From NCBI GenBank assembly GCA_028712605.1, contig JAQTPV010000022.1:1-13009 (forward strand): DNA of 13,009 bases, in the 5' to 3' direction. The translations under genes and the position numbers were made by a program. Under the pieces are notes generated by a model. The model was given only the letters and a program-made list of their open reading frames with translations. It did not search any database and had not been told where the DNA came from. The stretch is from Minisyncoccota bacterium (GTDB lineage Bacteria > Patescibacteriota > Minisyncoccia > Minisyncoccales > CG1-02-41-26). This document shows, one piece after another, positions 6,790 to 13,009 of this stretch (positions within the stretch are counted from its first letter, which is position 1; each line of letters begins with the position of its first letter).

Positions 6790-7164
6790 ATGTATATGTT
6801 TATCAGGCGACTCTTTGGTTATATCGCTGGAGCCTGTTTAGGGCTGATTATAGCCGCTTTGTTGTTAAGCGGTTTTCAAGTGGCTGGTGATTTCCGGGAG
6901 GCGGCCAAAACTCTTTTGATAGCGGGGGTTTTCTTGGGCTTAATTAACTTTTTTATTAAACCCATCATTAAAATTGTCACCTTGCCTATCAATATTGTCA
7001 CGTTGGGTCTTTTTGGTTTAGTAATTAACATTGCCATTATTTGGCTAATTGATATAGTTTTCTCGCCAGAAATTACCATCAAAGGATTAGGAAACTTATT
7101 CTTCACCAGTTTATTGGTTGCTTTAGTTAACTTAATTGTCGTTCCACCCAAAGACAAAGATTAA
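6790..7164 (+). CDS. Small membrane protein of the YvlD / phage-holin-4 family
   Basis: A 124-residue protein made almost wholly of hydrophobic helices, with about four membrane spans (roughly residues 8-29, 41-60, 66-92 and 103-120). The central pattern GLINFFIKPIIKIVTLPINIVTLGLFGLVIN matches the PF04020 signature (glycine, lysine-proline, TLP and TLG positions). Despite the 'phage holin' name, family members are chromosomal envelope proteins of unclear role, and nothing here suggests a prophage. Two ATGs (6790, 6796) lie just after a strong -10 box; the second fits a very short leader better. It opens a tight operon: secG begins four bases after its stop. Confidence 0.85.
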   Translation: MYMFIRRLFGYIAGACLGLIIAALLLSGFQVAGDFREAAKTLLIAGVFLGLINFFIKPIIKIVTLPINIVTLGLFGLVINIAIIWLIDIVFSPEITIKGLGNLFFTSLLVALVNLIVVPPKDKD

Positions 7165-7168
7165 ACCT

Positions 7169-7384
7169 ATGAATAATATTTTACTAATTTTACAAATTGT
7201 GATTTGTATTGCGACAATACCAGCCATCTTGCTACAGCAAAGAGGCACGGCCATGGGTTCAGCCTTTGGTGGTGGCGGAGAGATGTACTTGCAGCGCCGA
7301 GGCTTAGACAAAAAGCTTTTTTGGGCCACCATTGTTTTGGGCGCCCTTTTTCTCATTGTTTCTTTTCTTAATATTGCTCTCTAA
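7169..7384 (+). CDS. secG: SecG, preprotein translocase subunit
   Basis: SecG is the small accessory subunit of the SecYEG channel that helps SecA-driven export. The 71-residue product has two membrane helices (about residues 3-22 and 51-70) around the hallmark loop LLQQRGTAMGSAFGGGGEMY, with the glycine-rich stretch facing the cytosol. Length is at the short end of the family. The ATG at 7169 was chosen over an upstream TTG because SecG proteins begin just before the first helix. No ribosome site is visible; translation may be coupled to the preceding gene, four bases away. Confidence 0.93.
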   Translation: MNNILLILQIVICIATIPAILLQQRGTAMGSAFGGGGEMYLQRRGLDKKLFWATIVLGALFLIVSFLNIAL

Positions 7385-7402
7385 GTAATTCCTTTCAATT
7401 TA

Positions 7403-9445
7403 ATGGAGGAAATCGCTAAATTTATAAATCGGCTGAAAGGGTTTTTTAATTTCCAGAATTGGTTGTTATTTTTCAAAGAATTCCCATCGCTTGGTAAATG
7501 GAGGCATTTTTTGAGTGTTTTAAATAAAAAAGAAAAAATTGTTTTTTTATCTTTAGTAGGGGTACTGATTGCTTCCTCGGCCGTCATTAACCTACAATTT
7601 TACTTCAGCCATACCGTCAAGGTGCCAACCGCAGGGGGCATATATAAAGAAGGGCTGATCGGCCAACCCAGATTGATTAACCCGCTATATCTCTCCACCC
7701 AAGACATTGACCGCGACATTGTTGAGTTAATCTTCTCGGGCTTAATGAAATACAACAAAAATGGAGAATTGGTAGCCGATTTAATCCAAGATTATGAAAT
7801 AAAGGATGACGGGCTCACTTATGACGTCTTTTTAAAAAAGAATTTGTTCTGGCACGACAAAAAGCCTCTCACCGTTGAGGATATTCTGTTCACCATTAAC
7901 CTGGTACAGGATCCAGAGTACCAAAGCCCCTTAAGGATTAAGTGGTCGGGTATCGGCGTGGAAAAAATCGCTGGTGATGGCATTAGGTTTAAGCTGCCTC
8001 AAAAATATTCTGGTTTTCTGGAAAGTCTAACCATTAAGATATTGCCCAAGCACATTTTTGAAAATATTTCGCCTCAAAATATGCCCTGGACCTTGTTAGC
8101 CCCTAAGTACTTGGTGGGCTCTGGCCCCTTTGCTTTCCAAAAAATGAGCCAGGACAAATCTGGTTACATAAACCAAATCACGCTTAAACGAAACGAACGC
8201 TACTATGGTCAGAAGCCGCACATCCAAGAAATTACTCTCATCTTTTACGAAAACGAGGATAAAATGCTGCAGAAAGCCAGCTCTGGGGAAATCCAAGGAT
8301 TTTCTCTAACCGATCCGCAGTATTTCAAAAAAGGCCATTATGATTTTAAGTCGTACGCTTTAATGATGCCGCGTTATTTTGCCCTCTTTTTCAATTTAAA
8401 AAACCAGAATATCTTTGCAACAGACAAAAGATTGCGGGAGGTTTTAGCTCTAACGGTTGATAAAGACAAAATCTTACAAGAAGTGTTTCTCGGGAGGGGA
8501 GAAAAGGTCAGCTCGCCTATTTTGCCAGTTTTCTTTGGCTTTGAGCAGCCAACCATTAATTATGATTATGATCTGATCAAAGCCAAGCAGCTTTTAGATC
8601 AAATCGGTTATGTGGTGAACCCCATCACGCAGAAAAGAGAAAAGGCTACCAGCAAAACTGTAACCCCCCTTTTCCAACATGACCTAAAACTCAAAGATGA
8701 AGGCGAAGAAGTAAAAGAATTACAAAGATGTTTAACCCAAATAGGACTCTATAACGGTCCTATTGATGGAATTTTTGGAGATAAAGAGAAAACCGCGGTT
8801 ATAAATCTGCAGGAGAAATATGCCGATGAGATTTTAAAACCTGAAAATCTAAAAAAAGGTAATGGCCTTGTCAAAGAAAGGACCAGAACTAAATTAAACC
8901 AGCTTTGCCAAGTAGTGCCCAAAGAGATGATACCTCTGACAATCAATTTAGTTACTTCCGATAAATTTCCCTTGGCCCAAGCGGCTGATATTTTAAAGAA
9001 AGGTTGGGAGGATTTAGGCTTAACCGTAAATTTGTATAAAGTATCTTTATCTGATTTGCAAACCGACGTTTTAGCTAAATCCAACTTTGATTTGCTTTTA
9101 TTCGGCGAAGCTTTAGGCTCTTTGCCTGATCCATTTCCTTTTTGGCACTCCAGCCAAAAAGACTACCCGGGCTTAAATATTTCCGGTTACACCTCCAGGG
9201 AGGCCGACCGACTGTTAGAGAAAGCCAGGGGTTCACAAACAGCTCAAGAACTAAAAGAAAGCTTAGAAAAATTCCAGGATGTGCTTGCCACTGACTTACC
9301 AGCCATCTTTTTGGTACGGCCTGACTATGTTTATTTCTTATCCCCTAACCTTCAGGGCTTTGATACCGCCAAGATTACCGAACCAGCCAAAAGGTTTAGT
9401 AATATTGAAGAATGGTTCATCAAAACCAAAAGGGTTTGGCAATAA
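7403..9445 (+). CDS. Membrane-anchored ABC transporter solute-binding protein (family 5) with inserted peptidoglycan-binding domain
   Basis: A 680-residue protein of the peptide/nickel (DppA/OppA, SBP_bac_5) class, which captures solutes outside the cell. After a 45-residue cytosolic N-terminus comes one membrane helix (about 46-68) instead of a lipobox, so it is an uncleaved anchor. Solute-binding marks include GGIYKEGLIGQPRLINPL (78-95), LVADLIQDYEI, LTVEDILFTI (156-165), GSGPFAF (239-245), RNERYYG, and LREVLALTVDKDKIL in the second lobe. Residues about 428-502 (8684-8908) are a PG_binding_1 domain: LKDEGEEVKELQRCL, G-L-Y-N-G-P-IDGIFG, AVINLQ, a glycine-valine near KGNGLV and a final TRTKLNQLC. 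Solute-binding sequence resumes at about 508 and runs to the end. No permease or ATPase genes are adjacent. It follows secG by 18 bases and the isomerase by six on the other side. Confidence 0.9.
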   Translation: MEEIAKFINRLKGFFNFQNWLLFFKEFPSLGKWRHFLSVLNKKEKIVFLSLVGVLIASSAVINLQFYFSHTVKVPTAGGIYKEGLIGQPRLINPLYLSTQDIDRDIVELIFSGLMKYNKNGELVADLIQDYEIKDDGLTYDVFLKKNLFWHDKKPLTVEDILFTINLVQDPEYQSPLRIKWSGIGVEKIAGDGIRFKLPQKYSGFLESLTIKILPKHIFENISPQNMPWTLLAPKYLVGSGPFAFQKMSQDKSGYINQITLKRNERYYGQKPHIQEITLIFYENEDKMLQKASSGEIQGFSLTDPQYFKKGHYDFKSYALMMPRYFALFFNLKNQNIFATDKRLREVLALTVDKDKILQEVFLGRGEKVSSPILPVFFGFEQPTINYDYDLIKAKQLLDQIGYVVNPITQKREKATSKTVTPLFQHDLKLKDEGEEVKELQRCLTQIGLYNGPIDGIFGDKEKTAVINLQEKYADEILKPENLKKGNGLVKERTRTKLNQLCQVVPKEMIPLTINLVTSDKFPLAQAADILKKGWEDLGLTVNLYKVSLSDLQTDVLAKSNFDLLLFGEALGSLPDPFPFWHSSQKDYPGLNISGYTSREADRLLEKARGSQTAQELKESLEKFQDVLATDLPAIFLVRPDYVYFLSPNLQGFDTAKITEPAKRFSNIEEWFIKTKRVWQ

Positions 9446-9451
9446 TTCATT

Positions 9452-10414
9452 ATGAAACAAATAATTTTAGACTTCCCTAAACAATTTAAGGCGGGCCTTG
9501 AGGCGGCTAAAAATATTAAAGTTGGCGGCCCTTTCTCCAATGTTATCATTTGCGGCATTGGCGGTTCAGCCTTACCAGGCAGCTTAATACCGGATCTGGA
9601 TGTCGGATTAAAAATACCGCTTTATACTCATCGTGATTACAATTTGCCATCTTCTGCTAACCCTAACAGCCTAATCTTGGCCGTCTCTTTCTCCGGCAAT
9701 ACCGAAGAAACAATTTCAGCCTACGAAGAAGCCATCGCTAAAAAATATAAGGTGGTAGCTTTATCTACTGGCGGTAAGCTGCAAGAAATCGCTCAAAGCC
9801 ATAACCTGCCCATTGCCATTGTGCCTAACGACTGCCTGCAACCCAGATTCGGCTCCGGCTATTTGGCGGCAGCGGCCCTACAAATTTTAGCTAATTGCGG
9901 ACTCATCAATGACCAATCTCCGGCAATTTTAGAAATGGCCAATAATCTAAAGCCAGCGTTTTGGGAAACCCAAGGGCAGGCCTTAGCTCAAAAATTAGTA
10001 GATAAAATCCCCGTAGTTTATAGCTCCAACAGCTTTAAATCCTTGGCTCTCATCTGGAAAATTAAATTTAATGAGAATGCTAAAGTGATGGCTTTTTGGA
10101 ATTATTTCCCTGAATTGAATCATAATGAGATGGTAGGGTTAACCAATTTAAAAGGCGCTTTCCATTTTATTATCATTAAAGATCAGACTGATCACGAAAG
10201 AACTCAAAAAAGAATGGGGCTCTTCGCTGATTTAGCCAGAGAAAAAGGTGCTGAAGTTGACTTTGTTGACCTTACTGGTAAAACGAAAATGGAAAAGATT
10301 TTCACCAATCTGCTCTTAGGCGACTGGGTAACTTATTATTTAGCTTTAGCTTACGGGCAGGACCCAACACCCGTAAAAATTGTTGAGGACTTCAAAAAAC
10401 GGTTAGCTGGGTAG
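9452..10414 (+). CDS. Bifunctional phosphoglucose/phosphomannose isomerase
   Basis: A cytosolic SIS-fold enzyme interconverting glucose-6-P or mannose-6-P with fructose-6-P. The 320-residue length and motifs match the short archaeal/CPR bifunctional form, not the roughly 550-residue classical PGI. Seen: CGIGGSALPG (34-43) and SFSGNTEET (79-87) phosphate-binding loops, PRFGSGYL (131-138), PELNHNEMVG (220-229) with the catalytic-region Glu221 and His224, and the C-terminal DPTPVKIVEDFKKRL (304-318) with the conserved lysine. It starts six bases after the solute-binding gene and ends four bases before the tRNA, so it sits in one transcription unit with both. No ribosome site is visible. Confidence 0.93.
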   Translation: MKQIILDFPKQFKAGLEAAKNIKVGGPFSNVIICGIGGSALPGSLIPDLDVGLKIPLYTHRDYNLPSSANPNSLILAVSFSGNTEETISAYEEAIAKKYKVVALSTGGKLQEIAQSHNLPIAIVPNDCLQPRFGSGYLAAAALQILANCGLINDQSPAILEMANNLKPAFWETQGQALAQKLVDKIPVVYSSNSFKSLALIWKIKFNENAKVMAFWNYFPELNHNEMVGLTNLKGAFHFIIIKDQTDHERTQKRMGLFADLAREKGAEVDFVDLTGKTKMEKIFTNLLLGDWVTYYLALAYGQDPTPVKIVEDFKKRLAG

Positions 10415-10418
10415 AACT

Positions 10419-10502
10419 GCCGCGGTGGTGAAATTGGCAAACACGCTAGCTTCAGGAGCTAGTGCCAGCGATGGCTTGAGAGTTCAAATCTCTCCCGCGG
10501 CA
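10419..10502 (+). tRNA. tRNA-Leu (anticodon CAG)
   Basis: An 84-base class II tRNA. Acceptor GCCGCGG pairs with CCGCGGC (10495-10501), with discriminator A at 10502. Anticodon stem CTAGC/GCTAG encloses the loop TTCAGGA, giving anticodon CAG (10453-10455), which reads CUG. A long variable arm (TGCC-AGCGAT-GGC) and the T arm GAGAG-TTCAAAT-CTCTC confirm the leucine type. The 3' end is followed by CTA, so CCA is not encoded and must be added by the CCA-adding enzyme. It lies four bases after the isomerase stop and is probably processed from that mRNA. Confidence 0.96.
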
Positions 10503-10507
10503 CTAAT

Positions 10508-10586
10508 AGGGCAGTGGAGGCCTTGCCCTGTTAGCATCCGAGCGAAGCGAGAATTGCTTCGGGGTTCAGTTCCTCTCACCCGCCCT
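10508..10586 (+). other. Structured intergenic element directly after tRNA-Leu
   Basis: This 79-base stretch can fold into a long closed structure: AGGGC/GCCCT, GTG/CAC and GAGG/CCTC stack with small internal loops between the two ends (10508-10520 with 10572-10586). Inside is a 6-bp hairpin CGAAGC/GCTTCG with a 7-base loop (10543-10561). Alternative pairings compete: AGGGCA/TGCCCT at the left (10508-10513, 10524-10529), and GGGG-TTCAGTT-CCTC, a tRNA T-arm look-alike. It could be a small RNA, a processing or termination structure, an intergenic repeat, or a decayed tRNA. No full tRNA cloverleaf is possible. Confidence 0.45.
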
Positions 10587-10611
10587 ACGCAAAATCAATC
10601 GCTCTCTCTGT

Positions 10612-10710
10612 ATGGAAAATGAAAAAATTAAAACCATAAAAGAGGCTCAAGCTCTGGTTAAATTTTTTGCTGAACGAAATATTGGCAAAATACAATCACC
10701 AAAACCCTGA
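10612..10710 (+). CDS. Possible 32-residue protein or gene remnant
   Basis: An ATG-to-TGA frame encoding MENEKIKTIKEAQALVKFF and then AERNIGKIQSPKP, a mostly helical amphipathic peptide with codon use like its neighbours. No ribosome site is seen and no family is recognised. It lies between the structured element and RNase J. It could be a real microprotein, a leader peptide or the surviving start of a decayed gene; chance is also possible at this length. Confidence 0.3.
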   Translation: MENEKIKTIKEAQALVKFFAERNIGKIQSPKP

Positions 10711-10751
10711 AAATAACATTATTCCTAACAAAACATAATTTTAAAATTTAT

Positions 10752-12500
10752 ATGGATTCTCAAAATGATCTCTCAACTGAACAAGCACCCGTAGCGTCGT
10801 CAAGGCCAACGGATAAACCCAAGCGGCAGAGGAGCCCCAGATTAAATTTAATTTATCTGGGAGGCTTGGGCGAGGTAGGCCGCAATATGATGCTTTTGGA
10901 ATACCGAGGCCAAATATTAATTATTGACGCTGGTTTTCGTATGCCCGAGGAAGATATGCCCGGCATTGACTATATTATCCCCAATATTGCTTACTTACGG
11001 GGCAAAGAAAGAAATATCTTGGGTGCTGTTTTTACCCATGGCCACTATGACCATATCGGCGCTATCCCTTATGCCTGGCCAAGGCTGGGCAACCCGCCCA
11101 TTTATGCCGGTAAGTTAACTAAGGGTATTATGCTCAATCGGCAGGAGGATTTTGCCTATCAGCCCAAATTAGATATTACGGAAGTTCAATCAGGCTCTCG
11201 CATCAAGATTGGACCTTTTAAAATAGAATTTTTCAGGCAGAACCACAATATCCCCAGTAATTTTGGGCTATTTATCCAAACGCCCGCCGGCAACATTGTG
11301 CATACTTCTGATTTTAAGTTTGATAACGACCCCATCAACGACCTACCCACTGATTTTGGTATGCTGGAAAAAATCGGCCAAAGAGGAATTACTCTTTTAA
11401 TGTCGGATTCAACAGGCGCTGAAAATGAAGGGCATTCTTTATCTGAAAGGCTAATCTTTGAAAACTTGGATAAGTTATTCCAAGAAACCAAAGGCAGAAT
11501 TATTAGCTCCACGTTTGCCTCTCACTTAAACAGGGTTCAGCAAATCATCGCCCTATCCGAGAAGTATGGCCGCAAAGTCTTTTTGGAAGGTTTTAGCATG
11601 AAATCAAACGTAGAGATAGCCAAAAACTTGAAGTACTTGAATGTTAAACCCGATACCTTGTTAAAGCCTAATCAAATCAACAAATATCCGGACGAAAGGA
11701 TATCTTTTCTTTGCACAGGAGCTCAAGGTGAAACAGGGGCTGTGTTAATGAAAATGGCCAACCGAGAATATAAATTCTTAAGGCTAAAAAAAGGCGACAC
11801 TATCATCTTTTCTTCATCAGTTATCCCAGGCAATGAAAGAACGGTGCAGTTCTTGAAAGATCAGTTTTATAGACAAGGCGCTCATGTTTACCACTACCAA
11901 ATGATGGACATTCACGCTTCCGGCCATGGCCACCAAGAAGAGCTGAAAAGAATGATTAACATGATGAAGCCCAAATTCTTTTTGCCCATTCACGGCCAAT
12001 ACTCTATGCTTTTTGAACATGCCAATATAGCTGAAGGGCAAGGCTTAAACAGAAAAAATATTATCATCGCTGATAATGGGGATGTGGTTTCTTTTAACCA
12101 AGAAAGATATGCTATTGAAAGAAACAAGGTACCCTCTAACTACGTGATGGTGGATGGTTTAGGTATTGGCGATGTGGGTGAAGTGGTTCTAAGGGACAGG
12201 CAAACCTTAGCCCAAGACGGTATGTTTGTGATTATCGTGATTGTGGATGGCCAAACCGGCAAAGTTAAGGGCTCACCCGACATTATCTCCCGTGGCTTTG
12301 TTTACCTTAGGGAATCAAAAGACTTACTGAAAGAAACCCGCCAGAGGGTGATCGGCATTGTAGAAAAATCCACCTTAGCTGAAGCTAGAACCGTTAACTC
12401 TGCTTATATCAAAGACGAGCTTCGCGACCAAATTGGCGACTTTTTATTCAGCCAAACCAAAAGAAGGCCCATGGTCCTTCCCGTAGTGATTGAAGTATAA
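10752..12500 (+). CDS. rnj: Ribonuclease J
   Basis: RNase J is a metallo-beta-lactamase/beta-CASP enzyme that degrades and matures RNA by endonucleolytic and 5'-3' exonucleolytic cleavage. The 582-residue product shows LGGLGEVGRN (37-45), the metal motif THGHYDHIG (95-103; His96, His98, Asp100, His101), HTSDFKFD (Asp187), SDSTGAENEGHS, the beta-CASP segments SSTFASHLNRVQQI and CTGAQGE, SGHGHQEE (391-397), PIHGQ (412-416), and the C-terminal domain starting about residue 460 with SPDIISRGFVY. The first 30 residues are a low-complexity Ser/Pro/Arg-rich extension. The ATG lacks a ribosome site; CATAAT (10734-10739) and TAAAAT (10742-10747) are possible -10 boxes giving a very short leader. A perfect terminator follows. 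Confidence 0.96.
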   Translation: MDSQNDLSTEQAPVASSRPTDKPKRQRSPRLNLIYLGGLGEVGRNMMLLEYRGQILIIDAGFRMPEEDMPGIDYIIPNIAYLRGKERNILGAVFTHGHYDHIGAIPYAWPRLGNPPIYAGKLTKGIMLNRQEDFAYQPKLDITEVQSGSRIKIGPFKIEFFRQNHNIPSNFGLFIQTPAGNIVHTSDFKFDNDPINDLPTDFGMLEKIGQRGITLLMSDSTGAENEGHSLSERLIFENLDKLFQETKGRIISSTFASHLNRVQQIIALSEKYGRKVFLEGFSMKSNVEIAKNLKYLNVKPDTLLKPNQINKYPDERISFLCTGAQGETGAVLMKMANREYKFLRLKKGDTIIFSSSVIPGNERTVQFLKDQFYRQGAHVYHYQMMDIHASGHGHQEELKRMINMMKPKFFLPIHGQYSMLFEHANIAEGQGLNRKNIIIADNGDVVSFNQERYAIERNKVPSNYVMVDGLGIGDVGEVVLRDRQTLAQDGMFVIIVIVDGQTGKVKGSPDIISRGFVYLRESKDLLKETRQRVIGIVEKSTLAEARTVNSAYIKDELRDQIGDFLFSQTKRRPMVLPVVIEV

Positions 12501-12546
12501 GAAGTGCCATGGGAAGTAGGAGCTGACAAAAAAGCCGTTTCCGTCC

Positions 12547-12568
12547 GAACATAGGACAGAACATAGGA
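12547..12568 (+). repeat. Tandem direct repeat between rnj stop and terminator
   Basis: GAACATAGGA occurs twice with a two-base spacer (12547-12556 and 12559-12568). The first copy is also part of a small GTCC/GGAC hairpin. No function is evident; it may be a slippage product in the rnj 3' untranslated region. Confidence 0.5.
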
Positions 12569-12574
12569 GCAAAG

Positions 12575-12598
12575 CCCAGTCGAAAGACTGGGTTTTTT
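12575..12598 (+). terminator. Intrinsic terminator of rnj
   Basis: CCCAGTC-GAAA-GACTGGG, a perfect 7-bp stem capped by a stable GNRA tetraloop, followed directly by six T. It lies 74 bases after the rnj stop codon. One of the clearest signals in the window. Confidence 0.95.
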
Positions 12599-12610
12599 GT
12601 ATGAGAAAAA

Positions 12611-12670
12611 CCCGTCGCCCGCAAGAAATCATTGCTTGTCTTAAATGGTCGACGGGGGCGAAACCCTCCG
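12611..12670 (+). other. Leader with two mutually exclusive inverted repeats
   Basis: CCCGTCG (12611-12617) is exactly complementary to CGACGGG (12650-12656), 32 bases apart. The right arm overlaps a second hairpin, CGGGGG (12653-12658) with CCTCCG (12665-12670), 6 bp with one G-T wobble. Only one can form at a time. The element ends 40 bases before the cysteine-rich gene. No T-run follows, so it is not a simple terminator. A regulatory leader or a recombination/end structure are both possible; no known riboswitch is recognised. Confidence 0.35.
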
Positions 12671-12710
12671 AAAACAACTAATAATAATTTACAGGAATTG
12701 ACAAGAGAAC

Positions 12711-12890
12711 ATGGAAAAAAACAAAGAGAAAAAAAGAGCCGCAGAAAGCGAAAAGGAAAAACCGCTGTGCACTAAGGGGCACGAAAGCCAGTGCCAAAAT
12801 GCGAAGTGCCAGGGATGCGACTGCTCATGCGGCGGAGCGAATCACGGGACGAATTTGTCAAAGCAAAAGCCTAAACAAAAACTCCTATGA
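12711..12890 (+). CDS. Small cysteine-rich, probably metal-binding protein (59 residues)
   Basis: The product has a highly charged Lys/Glu N-terminus (residues 1-18), then a cysteine cluster: C20, C28, C33, C36, C38, C40 followed by GGANHG with His45, and a basic tail. The pattern C-x4-C-x2-C-x-C-x-C-GG-x-NHG, together with C20 and His24, could hold one zinc ion or an iron-sulfur cluster. A similar C-x-C-x-CGG-x-NHG ending occurs, as I recall, in small uncharacterised bacterial and phage-encoded proteins; no function is known to me. It overlaps the next gene by four bases (ATGA), which supports it being translated. Only a weak ribosome site (AAGAGA) precedes the ATG. Confidence 0.6.
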   Translation: MEKNKEKKRAAESEKEKPLCTKGHESQCQNAKCQGCDCSCGGANHGTNLSKQKPKQKLL

Positions 12891-13009
12891 CCCAAGCTCA
12901 AAAAATTCACGCAGTCCAGAACGTGAAAAAAACAATCTCAGTCACCGCATCGGTTCTCGTCTTCGCCGTGATGATGGATCTGATGATCCTCTTCACCTCG
13001 ATGGCACAG
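12887..13009 (+). CDS. Unidentified membrane protein, N-terminal 41 residues only
   Basis: An open frame from an ATG overlapping the cysteine-rich gene stop by four bases, running off the window edge. The visible part has a polar start (MTQAQKIHAVQNVKK) and then a hydrophobic span from about residue 17 to 39, either a membrane helix or a signal anchor. Codons favour C-ending forms (GTC, CTC, TTC, ATC, ACC), unlike the T/A-ending codons of the other genes here. Too short to assign. Confidence 0.55.
   Translation, partial: MTQAQKIHAVQNVKKTISVTASVLVFAVMMDLMILFTSMAQ

Noticed and set aside
6790..7164. Prophage holin gene
   Set aside because: The family name includes 'phage holin', but the surroundings are secG, transport and sugar metabolism genes with no phage genes, so it is treated as a cellular membrane protein.
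10508..10586. A second tRNA gene directly after tRNA-Leu
   Set aside because: Acceptor-like ends and a T-arm-like loop exist, but the T loop has G where A58 is required, there is no D arm, and the 7-base hairpin loop lacks U33. Not a functional tRNA.
10425..10622. A 65-codon plus-strand reading frame starting inside the tRNA
   Set aside because: Its first third is the tRNA-Leu itself and the rest is the structured element; the peptide resembles no protein and is a shadow frame.
12645..12690. tmRNA-like sequence (CGACGGG followed by GCGAAACCC and TAATAATAA)
   Set aside because: There is no tRNA-like 3' domain, no tag frame ending in Ala-Leu-Ala-Ala and far too little length. The match is short and explained by local hairpins.

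Overview
This window reads as a chromosomal segment of a bacterium with modest GC content. The gene set suggests a member of the Patescibacteria (CPR): a shortened UvrC, an archaeal-type bifunctional phosphoglucose/phosphomannose isomerase, an RNase J with a low-complexity N-terminal extension, a tRNA without an encoded CCA end, and short single-domain genes in tight operons. That assignment is inference from gene content; no 16S rRNA or ribosomal protein is present to confirm it. All reading frames are consistent with the standard bacterial code (TGA acts as stop).

Left half, minus strand. Reading away from the centre there is a NYN-domain (YacP/Rae1-like) nuclease, a membrane-anchored fusion of a Memo domain with an AMMECR1 domain, a two-gene operon of a PyrR-like phosphoribosyltransferase and a radical-SAM/SPASM-like protein, and the N-terminal 480 residues of UvrA, cut off by the window edge. 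The NYN gene, the fusion gene and the two-gene operon each end in a clear intrinsic terminator, so these are separate transcription units. In the two-gene operon both proteins have altered catalytic motifs: the PRPP loop of the transferase lacks the usual Gly-Arg, and the radical-SAM cysteine motif is C-x8-C rather than C-x3-C-x2-C. This cassette is the most unusual coding feature here.

Right half, plus strand. A short UvrC is followed, from its own promoter, by a compact housekeeping run: a four-helix membrane protein (YvlD/phage-holin-4 family), SecG, a membrane-anchored family-5 solute-binding protein with a peptidoglycan-binding domain inserted in it, and phosphoglucose/phosphomannose isomerase. 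A tRNA-Leu(CAG) lies four bases behind the isomerase stop codon. A structured intergenic element and a 32-codon ORF come next, then RNase J with a textbook terminator.

After the RNase J terminator (about 12.6 kb) the character changes. There is a palindrome-rich leader, a 59-residue cysteine-rich protein and, overlapping it by four bases, the start of a membrane protein with C-ending codons unlike the rest of the window. This may be the edge of an accessory or mobile region.

Functionally, the window combines nucleotide excision repair (UvrA, UvrC), RNA decay (RNase J and probably the NYN protein), protein export (SecG), solute capture at the envelope, and sugar-phosphate interconversion.
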